64,000 bases of DNA, taken from Gammaproteobacteria bacterium (GTDB lineage Bacteria; Pseudomonadota; Gammaproteobacteria; Burkholderiales; Nitrosomonadaceae). Below the pieces are notes generated by a model. The model was not told the origin of the DNA. It did not search any database and was given only the letters and a program-made list of their open reading frames with translations. The translations under genes were made by a program, and so were the position numbers. The DNA is taken from NCBI GenBank assembly GCA_015709635.1, contig CP054180.1, positions 124,001 to 188,000 on the forward strand. Direction: 5' to 3'. Positions within the stretch are counted from its first letter, which is position 1, and each line of letters starts with the position of its first letter. Positions 38,040-46,929 of this stretch are shown one piece after another.

Positions 38040-39215
38040 ATGATCATTCCTGCAGAAATCCGGGTGCTGCATGCCGACATGCAGCGCTGGCGCAAACACA
38101 TTCATCAACATCCGGAAACGGCATTCGAAGAAACCGCAACAGCCCGGCTAATAGCCGGGCAACTGCAACAAGCCGGAATCGAAGTTCATCAGGGCTTGGC
38201 AAAAACCGGCATCGTCGGCGTTTTACGCCGCGGCGGCGGCAACAACAGCATTGCGTTGCGCGCCGATATGGATGCGCTCTATATCCAGGAACAAAACCGT
38301 TTCGATCACGCTTCGTGCCACGACGGCAAAATGCACGCCTGCGGCCACGACGGACATTGCGCCATGCTGCTCGGTGCCGCAAGTTATCTCGCCAAGTACG
38401 GCCGTTTCGACGGTACCGTGTATTTCATTTTTCAACCGGCGGAAGAATGCCGTGCCGGTGCGCATCAAATGATCAACGAAGGCTTGTTCGAGCAGTTTCC
38501 GGCGCAGCGGGTGTTCGGCATGCATAATTTTCCGGATATCCCGGTGGGGCATTTTGCCGTCAAATCCGGCCCGATGATGGCGTCGTTTGATTGCTTTGCA
38601 ATCACCTTAAAAGGTCAAGCCACCCACGCGGCCATGCCGCATCTCGGCAACGATGTGCTGGTTGCTGCGGCACACCTGATCACGCAACTGCAAACCATCG
38701 TCAGCCGCCGCATCGATCCCGCCGATGCAGCCGTGGTCAGCGTCACGCAAGTGCATGGCGGCAATACCTGGAACGCGTTGCCGGATTCGGCCGTGGTACG
38801 CGGCACCTTCCGCAGTTTCAAAAATTCCGTGCGCGAACAACTGGAACACGGCATCCGCCATCTGGCTGAAAGCACCGCTCAGAGCTTCGGAATTCGCGCC
38901 GACATCCAATTCAACCCCGATAATCCCGGCTACCCGGTCACGCTCAACAGCCCCGCTGAAACTACCGGCGCCATCCGCGCCGCTACCGCAGTCGCCGGTG
39001 AACAATGCGTCAATACCGCACCGACCCCGAGCATGGGCGCCGAAGATTTCGCCTTCATGCTGCAACAAAAACCGGGATGTTATATCTGGATCGGCAACGG
39101 CAGCTCGGATGGCAGTTGTCTGTTGCACAACCCGAACTACGATTTTAACGACGAGATTCTGCCGCTGGGTGCGGCGTATTGGGTTAAGCTGGTGGAGAAT
39201 GAGTTGGCGGATTAA
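38040..39215 (+). CDS. M20-family amidohydrolase (hippurate hydrolase-like)
   Basis: The 391-residue zinc peptidase-like enzyme hydrolyses an amide bond of an N-acyl amino acid; the exact substrate cannot be told. Metal ligands are visible in HACGHDGHCAMLLGAA and FQPAEECRAGAHQMI, and near the C-terminus PSMGAEDFAFML. The lid domain has HAAMPHLGNDVLVAAA. Start is ATG 38040. Just after its stop lies a damaged IS481-type transposase gene. Confidence 0.9.
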   Translation: MIIPAEIRVLHADMQRWRKHIHQHPETAFEETATARLIAGQLQQAGIEVHQGLAKTGIVGVLRRGGGNNSIALRADMDALYIQEQNRFDHASCHDGKMHACGHDGHCAMLLGAASYLAKYGRFDGTVYFIFQPAEECRAGAHQMINEGLFEQFPAQRVFGMHNFPDIPVGHFAVKSGPMMASFDCFAITLKGQATHAAMPHLGNDVLVAAAHLITQLQTIVSRRIDPADAAVVSVTQVHGGNTWNALPDSAVVRGTFRSFKNSVREQLEHGIRHLAESTAQSFGIRADIQFNPDNPGYPVTLNSPAETTGAIRAATAVAGEQCVNTAPTPSMGAEDFAFMLQQKPGCYIWIGNGSSDGSCLLHNPNYDFNDEILPLGAAYWVKLVENELAD

Positions 39216-39571
39216 TCTAAGTGCTGAGCGCTCTTTCAGGAAGGGATGCCATTCGGTATCGAAGTGAACAAGCTCACCGGGGTAAGACTTGGATAGCGTT
39301 TGGTTGCGGGCTTGAGATGTTCCTGGGTGATTTGTGCAACCTTAGCCAAGTGTTTCAGGCCGTACTGCAACATCTTGAGCGATGATTGATACTGCTGTTA
39401 CGCAGGGTAAATTTCTGCAATCCGGTGCGTTTCAGTATGGCATAAACGTTGACCGGCTGACGTGGAAGCGTTCCGCCAAACTACCTTCTGCAGCCGGGCG
39501 TGATATAACCGCCAGATCTCCTGGTGATGGTGATCCAATAAGGTCAAGTGAGTGTTTTTATGGTTGTTCAT
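39216..39571 (-). pseudogene. Remnant of an IS481-like transposase gene
   Basis: On the minus strand a reading frame starts MNNHKNTHLTLLDHH. After single-base shifts it continues through LAERFHVSRST, VYAILKRTGLQKFTLRN, LKYGL-like KMLQYGLKHLAKVAQ and PGELVHFDTEWHPFLKE. This is the order of the N-terminal helix-turn-helix and the start of the DDE domain in IS481-type transposases. At least three frameshifts or internal stops break it, and everything after the first catalytic Asp is gone. The fragment ends at the amidohydrolase stop codon. Family placement comes from remembered patterns. Confidence 0.7.
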
Positions 39572-39598
39572 CTACAGTATTCTTCCGAATACTGTAGA
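39571..39598. repeat. Perfect 12-base palindrome next to the RTX gene end
   Basis: TCTACAGTATTC and GAATACTGTAGA face each other around TTCC, just after the stop of the RTX gene and overlapping the start codon of the transposase remnant. It could be the end of the insertion element or a terminator of the RTX gene. No T-run follows. Confidence 0.6.
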
Positions 39599-39611
39599 CA
39601 ACGCAAAGAGA

Positions 39612-40700
39612 TTAAATAAACTCTACACCGGTTTGCTGCAGTCCGACCAGATTGATGTTCGTTGCATTGATATCCGAGTTGGCCGCGATTTCGAGCAATT
39701 GCGCTTGCGTCATTGAGCCGCCGCTACCTGTCAGCAATCCCACATAAAAATTGTGATCCGCCGGGGAAGGCGCGCTGCCCACTACATTCTGGTACACGAG
39801 ATCGACAAAAGCGTCGTTGCTGGGATTGCCCAATACGCCGACGACGAGTTGCGCGACTTGCAGCATACTTTGACCAGAATCGAACAAATTGAGACCAACG
39901 CCGACATAATCCGGATGTGCCTGAATGGTCGGCGCGTCGAACGCGGCACCGATGAGTTTGACGGTGTTGCCGGCCGATTGTCCGGTGCCGAGGTCGATGG
40001 CGATTTTTTTGTCGGCGAATTGAAAGCGTTCGATACCGGTTAAGCTATCGTTACCCTCCGCTCCCGTAACACTGAGCCCGGAGCTAGTGCCGCTAACCGT
40101 ATAATTTGCGCGGTTGCTGTGATAGATTGCGGTATCGATACCCAAACCTCCGCCCAGGGTATCGTTTCCGCCCAACCCATCCAGGGTATCATTTCCGCCG
40201 GAAGCCAGAATGTAGTCATCGCCGGAGGTGCCGGTCAAATTGTCAGGGCCATCAGTACCGGAGAAAATGTTACTGGGTACTGTAGCGGTCTTGCCGGCAA
40301 AATTTGTCGGAGAATTGATATCAGTGGAACTATCGGGATTCAGCGACTTGATTCCGTCAGTCGGTAAGCTGGCGTAAGTGATCTTGCCGCCAATCATTCC
40401 GGGAAAATTCACCGTGCCGCTGCCAGTGAACAAAAAACCGTTTGGCACAATGTAATCGGGTGTTACGATGCCCAAATCCGCGAATCCCTGGCTCGCAACC
40501 AGCACCGTCTTGTTGAGAGTCGCCTCGCTGGGGAGGTTCGTAGGAATGGTGTAGGTATTCGTGGTGACACCGTTTGTCGAAGTGATGGTATGCCCGGCCC
40601 ATTCATCCTGATCATCGGCATCTCCTTTAAACTCAATGAACTGAACGGTTCCTGCAGCATTGGAATATACTTCGTTAATATGGAATATGTGAAATGTCAT
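39612..40700 (-). CDS. RTX calcium-binding repeat protein with C-terminal DUF4214
   Basis: The 362-residue protein has no Sec signal. An N-terminal beta-rich domain (about 1-140, similar in pattern to lamin-tail-like domains) is followed by hemolysin-type nonapeptide repeats (about 145-195: GTSGDDYILASGGNDTLDGL and GGNDTLGGGLGIDTAIYH). Then comes a FADKKIAIDL region and a C-terminal DUF4214-like segment (VDLVYQNVVGSAPSPADHNF, MTQAQLLEIAANSD). Such proteins are secreted by type I systems and fold on binding calcium outside the cell. No type I transporter is nearby. The ribosome site GGGAGGAG is strong. Confidence 0.85.
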   Translation of the reverse strand: MTFHIFHINEVYSNAAGTVQFIEFKGDADDQDEWAGHTITSTNGVTTNTYTIPTNLPSEATLNKTVLVASQGFADLGIVTPDYIVPNGFLFTGSGTVNFPGMIGGKITYASLPTDGIKSLNPDSSTDINSPTNFAGKTATVPSNIFSGTDGPDNLTGTSGDDYILASGGNDTLDGLGGNDTLGGGLGIDTAIYHSNRANYTVSGTSSGLSVTGAEGNDSLTGIERFQFADKKIAIDLGTGQSAGNTVKLIGAAFDAPTIQAHPDYVGVGLNLFDSGQSMLQVAQLVVGVLGNPSNDAFVDLVYQNVVGSAPSPADHNFYVGLLTGSGGSMTQAQLLEIAANSDINATNINLVGLQQTGVEFI

Positions 40701-40927
40701 GTTCTCCTCCCTTTCTTGTCCCGAAATTTGGCAATCGATCGATTAAAGTCATTGACATAATACACGATAAGCGAAAGTGAAAAACATGATCTTCATGATG
40801 AAGCATTCTTTTCGAACTAAACGAATGATTATCTGTTGAGTGCCTTGCTATGGGAGGCGATGCGGTAATGGGGGTGGTGAGAAGAATCCCATCGGTATCA
40901 TCACTACCGTCTTTCGTCCGGTAAGAT
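40701..40927. promoter_or_regulatory. Upstream region of the RTX gene
   Basis: This 227-base gap lies between the RTX gene start and the cca stop, both on the minus strand. It is AT-rich and contains a strong minus-strand ribosome site just before 40700. A palindromic ATCGATCGAT-like core lies near 40735. No gene seen. Confidence 0.3.
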
Positions 40928-42178
40928 TTAATGAGCTGCCGAATTTAAGCTGAAGGCGGTTTTTATTCTGGCAATGCGCGCTTCGCGCACACTGGCGTTG
41001 ATAGCCACGGGTAATTCGGAGGAATCGGTGATGCGCTGACGTAATCCGGCTGCAATTGCACCGGCGTCGACGCTTTTGGCTGCGCCATAGGCGTGCTGAA
41101 ACCGTTCCGCTGGCACATAAGGTTTCGTTGCATAGCCGGGGCGGCCATGAAAATCGCACGCGCAAGCCTGCAGGAATTCGTCGAAGCGGCCGGGTTTGCG
41201 GTAAGCATCGACCGCCTGCAACATATCCGCCATGGTGGATGGTCTCAACGCTTCCGCCCGGTGTACGTCGCCGTGATAACGGGCGACCAGCAAGGCAAGG
41301 TCACGCACATCCTTGGGCGCGCGGATGCGTTCGCATAAATTCTGCGTCAGTTCGATGCTGCGCGCTTCATGACCGATATGGCGCGGCCATTCCTCGGGCG
41401 GTGTCGTGCCTTTACCCAGATCATGCGTCAGGGTGGCAAAACGCACCGGCAGTGAATAGTTTTGCGCGGCGGCATAATCGATCGCCAGCATGATATGCAC
41501 GCCGGTATCGATTTCCGGATGTGCATGCGCCGGTTGCGGAACGCCGAACAGCACATCGACCTCGGGCACGATGCGCGCCAGCGCGCCGCATTCGCGCAAC
41601 ATGTAGAACATCCGTGCCGGATTTTTTTCCATCAACCCGCGCGACAGTTCCTGCCACACGCGTTCCGGCACCAGCGCATCCACTTCGCCGTTATGCACCA
41701 TATCGCTCATCAAGGCGAGCGTTTCTGGAGCGGCGTGAAAATTGAAACGCGCCGCAAAACGCGCCGCTCTGAGAATGCGCACGGGGTCTTCGGAAAAGGC
41801 GGGGCTGATGTGACGCAGAATGCCCGCTTCCAGGTCGGCCACACCGTTAAAAGGATCGATGATATTGCCATCTTCATCTTTGGCGATCGAATTGATGGTC
41901 AGGTCGCGCCGCGCCAGATCTTCTTGCAAAGTGACTTGCGGCGAAGTGAACACTTCAAACCCTTTGTAGCCGCGCGAAATTTTTCGTTCCGTGCGCGCCA
42001 GTGCATACTGCTCGTGTGTTTGCGGATGCAAAAAAACCGGAAAATCCTTGCCGACCGGACGATAGCCAAGTTGCACCATATCCTCGGGTGAAGCGCCCAC
42101 CACGACATAGTCATGATCCTTGACCGGCAATCCAAGTAGCTCATCACGTACGGAGCCGCCCACAAGATAAGTTTTCAT
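40928..42178 (-). CDS. cca: Multifunctional CCA-adding tRNA nucleotidyltransferase
   Basis: The enzyme adds or repairs the 3' CCA of tRNAs. From the methionine at 42178 (MKTYLVGGSVRDELLGLPVK) it has 416 residues; the frame is open five codons earlier. The nucleotidyltransferase site is visible in GGSVRD, KDHDYVVVG and RRDLTINSIA. A C-terminal HD domain with LTHDLGKG gives phosphatase/phosphodiesterase activity, as in the E. coli type. It follows slt on the minus strand with a gap of about 23 bases, so both are likely in one operon. Confidence 0.95.
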   Translation of the reverse strand: MKTYLVGGSVRDELLGLPVKDHDYVVVGASPEDMVQLGYRPVGKDFPVFLHPQTHEQYALARTERKISRGYKGFEVFTSPQVTLQEDLARRDLTINSIAKDEDGNIIDPFNGVADLEAGILRHISPAFSEDPVRILRAARFAARFNFHAAPETLALMSDMVHNGEVDALVPERVWQELSRGLMEKNPARMFYMLRECGALARIVPEVDVLFGVPQPAHAHPEIDTGVHIMLAIDYAAAQNYSLPVRFATLTHDLGKGTTPPEEWPRHIGHEARSIELTQNLCERIRAPKDVRDLALLVARYHGDVHRAEALRPSTMADMLQAVDAYRKPGRFDEFLQACACDFHGRPGYATKPYVPAERFQHAYGAAKSVDAGAIAAGLRQRITDSSELPVAINASVREARIARIKTAFSLNSAAH

Positions 42179-42201
42179 GATTTGTTTTGGCAAATAAAAA
42201 G

Positions 42202-44118
42202 TTACTTGGCTGCGCGCACAACGCCCAGGCGCTCCTTGAGCGTCGGCGCATCGTGTCCATGATCGAGAACCTTGGCGTAGTACACCGAATTCTTCAAGAC
42301 CTTTTTGACGTAATCGCGCGTCTCGTTGAACGGGATGGTTTCCGCATAAATCGCGCCTTCCAGCGGCACCGCATTGTCACGCCAGCGCTTGGCCCGGCCC
42401 GGCCCGGCATTGTAGGCGGCGGAGGCCAGCAGCGGCTGATTATCCAATGTGCTGAGCACATGTTTGAGATAATACGTACCCAATTGCAAATTGGTATTCA
42501 CGTCGACCACGAGATGCTGACGGAAATTCGCTATGCCCAACCGTTTGGCAACCCATTCCGCAGTCGCGGGCATCAACTGCATCAAACCGGCCGCTCCGGC
42601 ATGCGACTTGATGTCCGCAATAAAACGGCTTTCCTGGCGGATCAAACCGAACACCCAGGCTTCGTCGAGCTCATGCTGCTGCAGAACTTTTTTGAGTGTT
42701 TCACGGTGCGGCGACAAAAAGCGCAAATTGAAATCATGCTGCGAAAGGGTGCGATTAGCGGTATTGATGGCACGGTCGTATAAGCCCTGGCGGCGGGCGA
42801 CTTCCGCCGCGGCCAGCAGCTCTGCATCACTGAAATTCCGCGTCGTCCAGCTCCATTCCCGGTACGCTTCGGTGCGTAAATTCATGCGCGAAAATGCCAA
42901 AGCGCGCTGAATTCCGGTTTTGCGTTCCATTGCGGATACTTCGCCGTTGCTGACGCGGTAGGTTTTTTCCGCGATGCTGAGCGTGGCGCCCAGTTCTTCT
43001 CTGGCCAGTTGACCGTAAAAACTGTGCTCGTCGCTGAGCGGAATAAAAATCTGATTGGCGTTCAGCGTTTTGCCTTTTGCCTTCAACGCGCGCGCTTTCC
43101 AGTAACGCCAGGTATCCGTGTGCTGCTCGGCCGGTGACAGCCGGTCGATGGTTTTCAGCACTTCACTCCAATCGGCGACTCGCAAGGCGGCACGCACCTG
43201 CCACGCCAGCACGGTATCCGATGCCGGGTAGGGATGTGCGGTATTTTGCGCTTCTCTGAACCAATCCAGGGCGCGCGGATCATGCCGCATGGCGGCGCGA
43301 TGTCCCAATCGTGCCAGAAAATATGAGCGATCGGATGCGGTGAGCTGGTTCTTGATTTTCAGCCATTGCTTATAGGTCTGATCAGTATCGTTGCGCAGCA
43401 GGCGTAGCAATGCAAACAAGACAATTTCACGATCACTGCGCGTGTGGATTTTTTGCTTCAAAGTATCCAGGTAGCGCAGCGGATTTTTCGCGGCATTATT
43501 CAACTCGGTGCTGTTTAACGCTTCGTGACTGGGTAAATAGCGATTCACGTGAGTAGCCACACCGGTTTGACCTTCTTCCAAAGCTGAGCGGATCCGGCTC
43601 CAGATATCTTCCAAAGTGATCTTTTTGCTGTAAATGAGCGCTTGAAAAACCGGGGTGCAGCTATCCGGCAAGCTGGACGGTGTAAACCATAATGCACGCG
43701 TGCCGGTCAGCACGGCATTATCGTTGGCGTTCAGACGGCGTTGGTAGTGATAGCACAATAACTCGGTATCTTTATGGACCACTAAAGAATACTCGGCATC
43801 GAAAAGCGGCCATTGCTGATTCTTGCCGAGCATTTTGAGCCAGTCGCCGCGCAACCGGTCCGCGACCAGATCGCTGTCGTAACGTGCCAGGAAGGAGCGG
43901 ATTTGCGCGCTATCGGCGGTGCGCAATGCCATGCGCAACTGGTAATACTCGACATAAGGCCACAGCACATGGCGCTGCAGCCGTTTCGCGTAATCGTCGA
44001 GAAGTTTGACGTTGCCCGATTGGAAGGCATCCCGGGCGCCGAGGAAATCGCTGTCCTGACTTGCCGCTGATATTCCAGCGTAAGCTAATAGTATCAATAC
44101 AAAAAGAAAATTTTTCAT
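42202..44118 (-). CDS. slt: Soluble lytic murein transglycosylase (Slt70-like)
   Basis: The 638-residue periplasmic enzyme cleaves peptidoglycan to anhydro-muropeptides. It has a signal peptide (1-19), a long superhelical alpha domain (to about 470) and a C-terminal SLT domain. The catalytic Glu is in GLIRQESRFIADI, followed by AGAAGLMQLMPATA, NTNLQLGTYYL and ASAAYNAGPGRAKRW. Length fits Slt70. cca is directly downstream. Confidence 0.94.
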   Translation of the reverse strand: MKNFLFVLILLAYAGISAASQDSDFLGARDAFQSGNVKLLDDYAKRLQRHVLWPYVEYYQLRMALRTADSAQIRSFLARYDSDLVADRLRGDWLKMLGKNQQWPLFDAEYSLVVHKDTELLCYHYQRRLNANDNAVLTGTRALWFTPSSLPDSCTPVFQALIYSKKITLEDIWSRIRSALEEGQTGVATHVNRYLPSHEALNSTELNNAAKNPLRYLDTLKQKIHTRSDREIVLFALLRLLRNDTDQTYKQWLKIKNQLTASDRSYFLARLGHRAAMRHDPRALDWFREAQNTAHPYPASDTVLAWQVRAALRVADWSEVLKTIDRLSPAEQHTDTWRYWKARALKAKGKTLNANQIFIPLSDEHSFYGQLAREELGATLSIAEKTYRVSNGEVSAMERKTGIQRALAFSRMNLRTEAYREWSWTTRNFSDAELLAAAEVARRQGLYDRAINTANRTLSQHDFNLRFLSPHRETLKKVLQQHELDEAWVFGLIRQESRFIADIKSHAGAAGLMQLMPATAEWVAKRLGIANFRQHLVVDVNTNLQLGTYYLKHVLSTLDNQPLLASAAYNAGPGRAKRWRDNAVPLEGAIYAETIPFNETRDYVKKVLKNSVYYAKVLDHGHDAPTLKERLGVVRAAK

Positions 44119-44182
44119 GGCTATTAACCGTGCGGACTCACTGACAAGATGGAAAAAACGCTGGTTGATATTCTACAATGAA

Positions 44183-44217
44183 TTCGGGCTCTCACAGCAG
44201 CGCTGTAAGAGCCCGAA
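44183..44217 (-). terminator. Hairpin after gdhA, probable terminator
   Basis: Arms TTCGGGCTCTCACAGC and GCTGTAAGAGCCCGAA (one mismatch) lie just after the gdhA stop on the minus strand and upstream of slt. The stem is very stable. A T-run is lacking, so the call is tentative. Confidence 0.55.
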
Positions 44218-44251
44218 ATCCACTTCTGATTCTAACTATGACGAACTGGTT

Positions 44252-45595
44252 TTAGATCACACCTTGACCGAGCATCGCCTCAGCCACTTTGACAAAACCG
44301 GCGATATTCGCACCGTCGACATAGTTCACGCTGCCGTCGGCTTTGGTGCCGTATTTCAGACAGGATTTGTGGATGGCTTGCATGATTTCCTTCAGGCGCG
44401 CATCGACTTCTTCGCGCGTCCAGGACATGCGCATGGCGTTCTGACTCATTTCCAGACCGGATGTCGCGACGCCGCCGGCGTTACTGGCTTTGCCTGGCGC
44501 ATAGAGCACTTTGTTGTGCAGGAAGCATTCGACGGCTTCCGCGGTCGACGGCATGTTGGCGCCTTCGGCGACGCAAATCACGCCATTCTTGACCAGTATC
44601 TTTGCATCTTCGCCGTTCAATTCGTTTTGCGTGGCGCACGGCAACGCGACCTGTACCGGTACATGCCAGGGTTTTGCACCCGGCAGATAGGTGACATTGA
44701 CCCGTTTGGCGTATTCATCGAGGCGCGCGTACAGGTGGTTTTTCACCTCCGCCAGAATCGCCAGTTTCTCGGCAGTGAAGCCCGCTTCGTCGACGATCGT
44801 GCCGCTGGAATCGGATACGGTCACCACTTTAGCGCCCTGCGACATGGCTTTTTCCACGGCGAACTGCGCCACATTGCCGGAGCCGGAAACGGAAACGCGC
44901 ATGCCATCGAGCGAGCGCCCCGCGTGTTGCAGTATTTCCTGGGCAAAATACACCGTGCCGTAACCGGTTGCTTCCGGGCGGATCAGCGACCCGCCGAAAC
45001 TCAATCCTTTACCGGTAAACACACAATCCGCGCGATTGGATAATTTCTTCATCATACCCGCCATGAAGCCGACTTCACGCCCGCCCACGCCGATATCGCC
45101 CGCGGGCACGTCGGTATCCGAGCCGATATGACGGAACAATTCACTGATGAAGGCTTGGCAGAAACGCATGATTTCACCGGGGCTTTTGCCTTTCGGATCG
45201 AAATCGGAACCGCCTTTGCCGCCGCCCATCGGCAATGTGGTCAGCGCATTCTTGAAAGTCTGCTCAAACGCCAGGAATTTAAGAATCGACAGATTCACTG
45301 ACGGATGAAACCGGACACCGCCTTTGTAAGGACCGATGGAAGAACTATGCTGGATGCGGTAACCGCGGTTGACCCGGACTTCGCCGTGATCGTCCACCCA
45401 GGACACACGAAATATAATCACCCGCTCCGGTTCGACCAGCCGGTCCAGCAAGCCGTGCTCGGCGTAGCGCGGATGTTCCAATATGAACGGCCACAAACTT
45501 TCAATGACTTCCGTAACTGCCTGCATATACTCCGGCTGATTCGGATTGCGTTCGGCGACATACGCGCTGAACTCCTGAAGACTCTTATATTTCAT
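44252..45595 (-). CDS. gdhA: Glutamate dehydrogenase, NADP-specific
   Basis: GdhA makes glutamate from 2-oxoglutarate and ammonium, a fitting assimilation route where ammonium is abundant. The 447-residue protein has the substrate-binding lysines in FRVSWVDDHGEV..YKGGVRFHP and PMGGGKGGSDFDPKG, the cofactor fold VSGSGNVAQFAVEKAM, and the end block GANIAGFVKVAEAMLGQGVI. The length is typical of the bacterial NADP enzyme. Start is ATG 45595. Confidence 0.96.
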   Translation of the reverse strand: MKYKSLQEFSAYVAERNPNQPEYMQAVTEVIESLWPFILEHPRYAEHGLLDRLVEPERVIIFRVSWVDDHGEVRVNRGYRIQHSSSIGPYKGGVRFHPSVNLSILKFLAFEQTFKNALTTLPMGGGKGGSDFDPKGKSPGEIMRFCQAFISELFRHIGSDTDVPAGDIGVGGREVGFMAGMMKKLSNRADCVFTGKGLSFGGSLIRPEATGYGTVYFAQEILQHAGRSLDGMRVSVSGSGNVAQFAVEKAMSQGAKVVTVSDSSGTIVDEAGFTAEKLAILAEVKNHLYARLDEYAKRVNVTYLPGAKPWHVPVQVALPCATQNELNGEDAKILVKNGVICVAEGANMPSTAEAVECFLHNKVLYAPGKASNAGGVATSGLEMSQNAMRMSWTREEVDARLKEIMQAIHKSCLKYGTKADGSVNYVDGANIAGFVKVAEAMLGQGVI

Positions 45596-46018
45596 TTTAT
45601 TTCCCCGGTAAATGAAAGGTTATCTGCAAATAGGCCAATTTTGCCAAATTAATGTACAGGCTGCACTGTATTTTTTATTAAAAAGAGTATTTTTTAGAAG
45701 TTTTTTCTTACATGAAGTTAGATTGAAATATCTATCCTTCTTATCAAGGATAGGTGATCGAGCTGTCTCGTTCATCAAAGAATCAATCTATGGAGAAAAA
45801 CTGAGGAATAGCGGATAAATAGACTGCTATTTAGCGCATTGATTTAGAAAGATAGTTATAAGATTTCTTGCTTTTAAGAATCTCACATTTCATTCTGGGG
45901 TGCTTCAAGCACTTGTCACATAGCGATAATTGCATTCTTTTACCGTTTTGTGGGCGGATGTATTCACTGCTTCACCCGCTGAAGCAATAGCCAATCAACA
46001 GTTGTCTAGGGGATAGTT
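45596..46018. other. 423-base AT-rich region between gdhA and rhs
   Basis: This gap lies between divergent genes. It holds only a weak 68-codon frame without family resemblance, a small palindrome around GTGCTTCAAGCAC near 45903, and presumably the gdhA and rhs promoters. The sequence is clearly more AT-rich than the flanking core genes, marking the left edge of the accessory region. Confidence 0.5.
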
Positions 46019-46813
46019 ATGACGGGAAGTTTTGTTTGCAATAAATCGAAACAACTATTGATGGGTCTTTTTTTCCTCTTTTCTATCGGAAATGCCAGTG
46101 TATATGGGTTTGAGCGAGGACCGATCATAAAAGTCCCACTAGAACCTTCTGCACCTAATTACTACACGTCAACAGCACAAAATGGTTGTGAGCACCAAGT
46201 CACTCTCTTAAGAGGTACTCCATTCTATCCTGTGCCGGGTCCAAGTACCGCAAACATTCTTAGCATGTTTACAATTCCCACTGATCAAAACGGTCATTCA
46301 ATTACTTCTGGGTCGGCATCAGCATATCGGTGTTATGCAAAGGTGCAACAGATTTCTCCGTCGCAGACTTATGATGTGCTTGCAGTATGGCAATATCCTG
46401 TATGTAATGTAGGAGACCCTGTTAGCACTATAACTAGTGAAACGATCTGCACTATCCCCGATACCATTCCAGATAAAGGTATCAACGCAGGTCAACCTCA
46501 ATCAGGCTCATGTATCGGAAATCCCGTGAATACCGCTACGGGCAACAAATACGCCGAAGAAGTCGACATTGTATCTTCTGGAGGTTTGAGTTTTTCCCGA
46601 TACTACAACGCTAAGGGTTTATCTGGCGGCTCTTCTGCAGGCTCATCCTGGAATCATTCTTTTCAACGCAGCCTATATGTCAATCCCAAAATCATAACAG
46701 CTACGCGTCCTGACGGCAGGACGGCATATTTCCGATTGACAAACTCAGTTTGGATCAATCAGCAGGCCGGTGGCGATGTGCTGGCTCAAATTGTTGGTGG
46801 AAGCGGCTGGTAA
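46019..46813 (+). pseudogene. RHS/YD-repeat protein, N-terminal fragment
   Basis: This is the 5' part of a broken rhs gene. The 264-residue product has a signal peptide (KQLLMGLFFLFSIGNASVYG). Its DUF6531-like RHS entry domain (GNPVNTATGNKYAEEVDIV, LSFSRYYNAKG, SWNHSFQRSLYV) is cut by TAA at 46811-46813, in GSGW-stop-LITADDTIE. The family pattern suggests the codon was CAA (Gln), a C-to-T change. The same frame continues with RHS sequence to about 46927, where a two-base AC duplication shifts it. Intact relatives are large exported polymorphic toxins or cell-surface proteins. Confidence 0.8.
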
Positions 46814-46929
46814 CTGATCACTGCCGACGACACCATAGAAACCTACAATTCTTCCGGCAAGTTGCTATCGATTTCAAGCCGCGATGGCCGCACGCAGACG
46901 CTCAGCTACGATGCCAATGGCCGCCTGAG

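Noticed and set aside
39382..39597. 71-codon plus-strand frame
   Set aside because: It is antisense to the IS481-type remnant, whose translation in three frames gives coherent transposase blocks.
45612..45818. 68-codon frame in the gdhA-rhs gap
   Set aside because: It has no ribosome site or recognisable family, lies in AT-rich intergenic sequence and overlaps the likely gdhA promoter.
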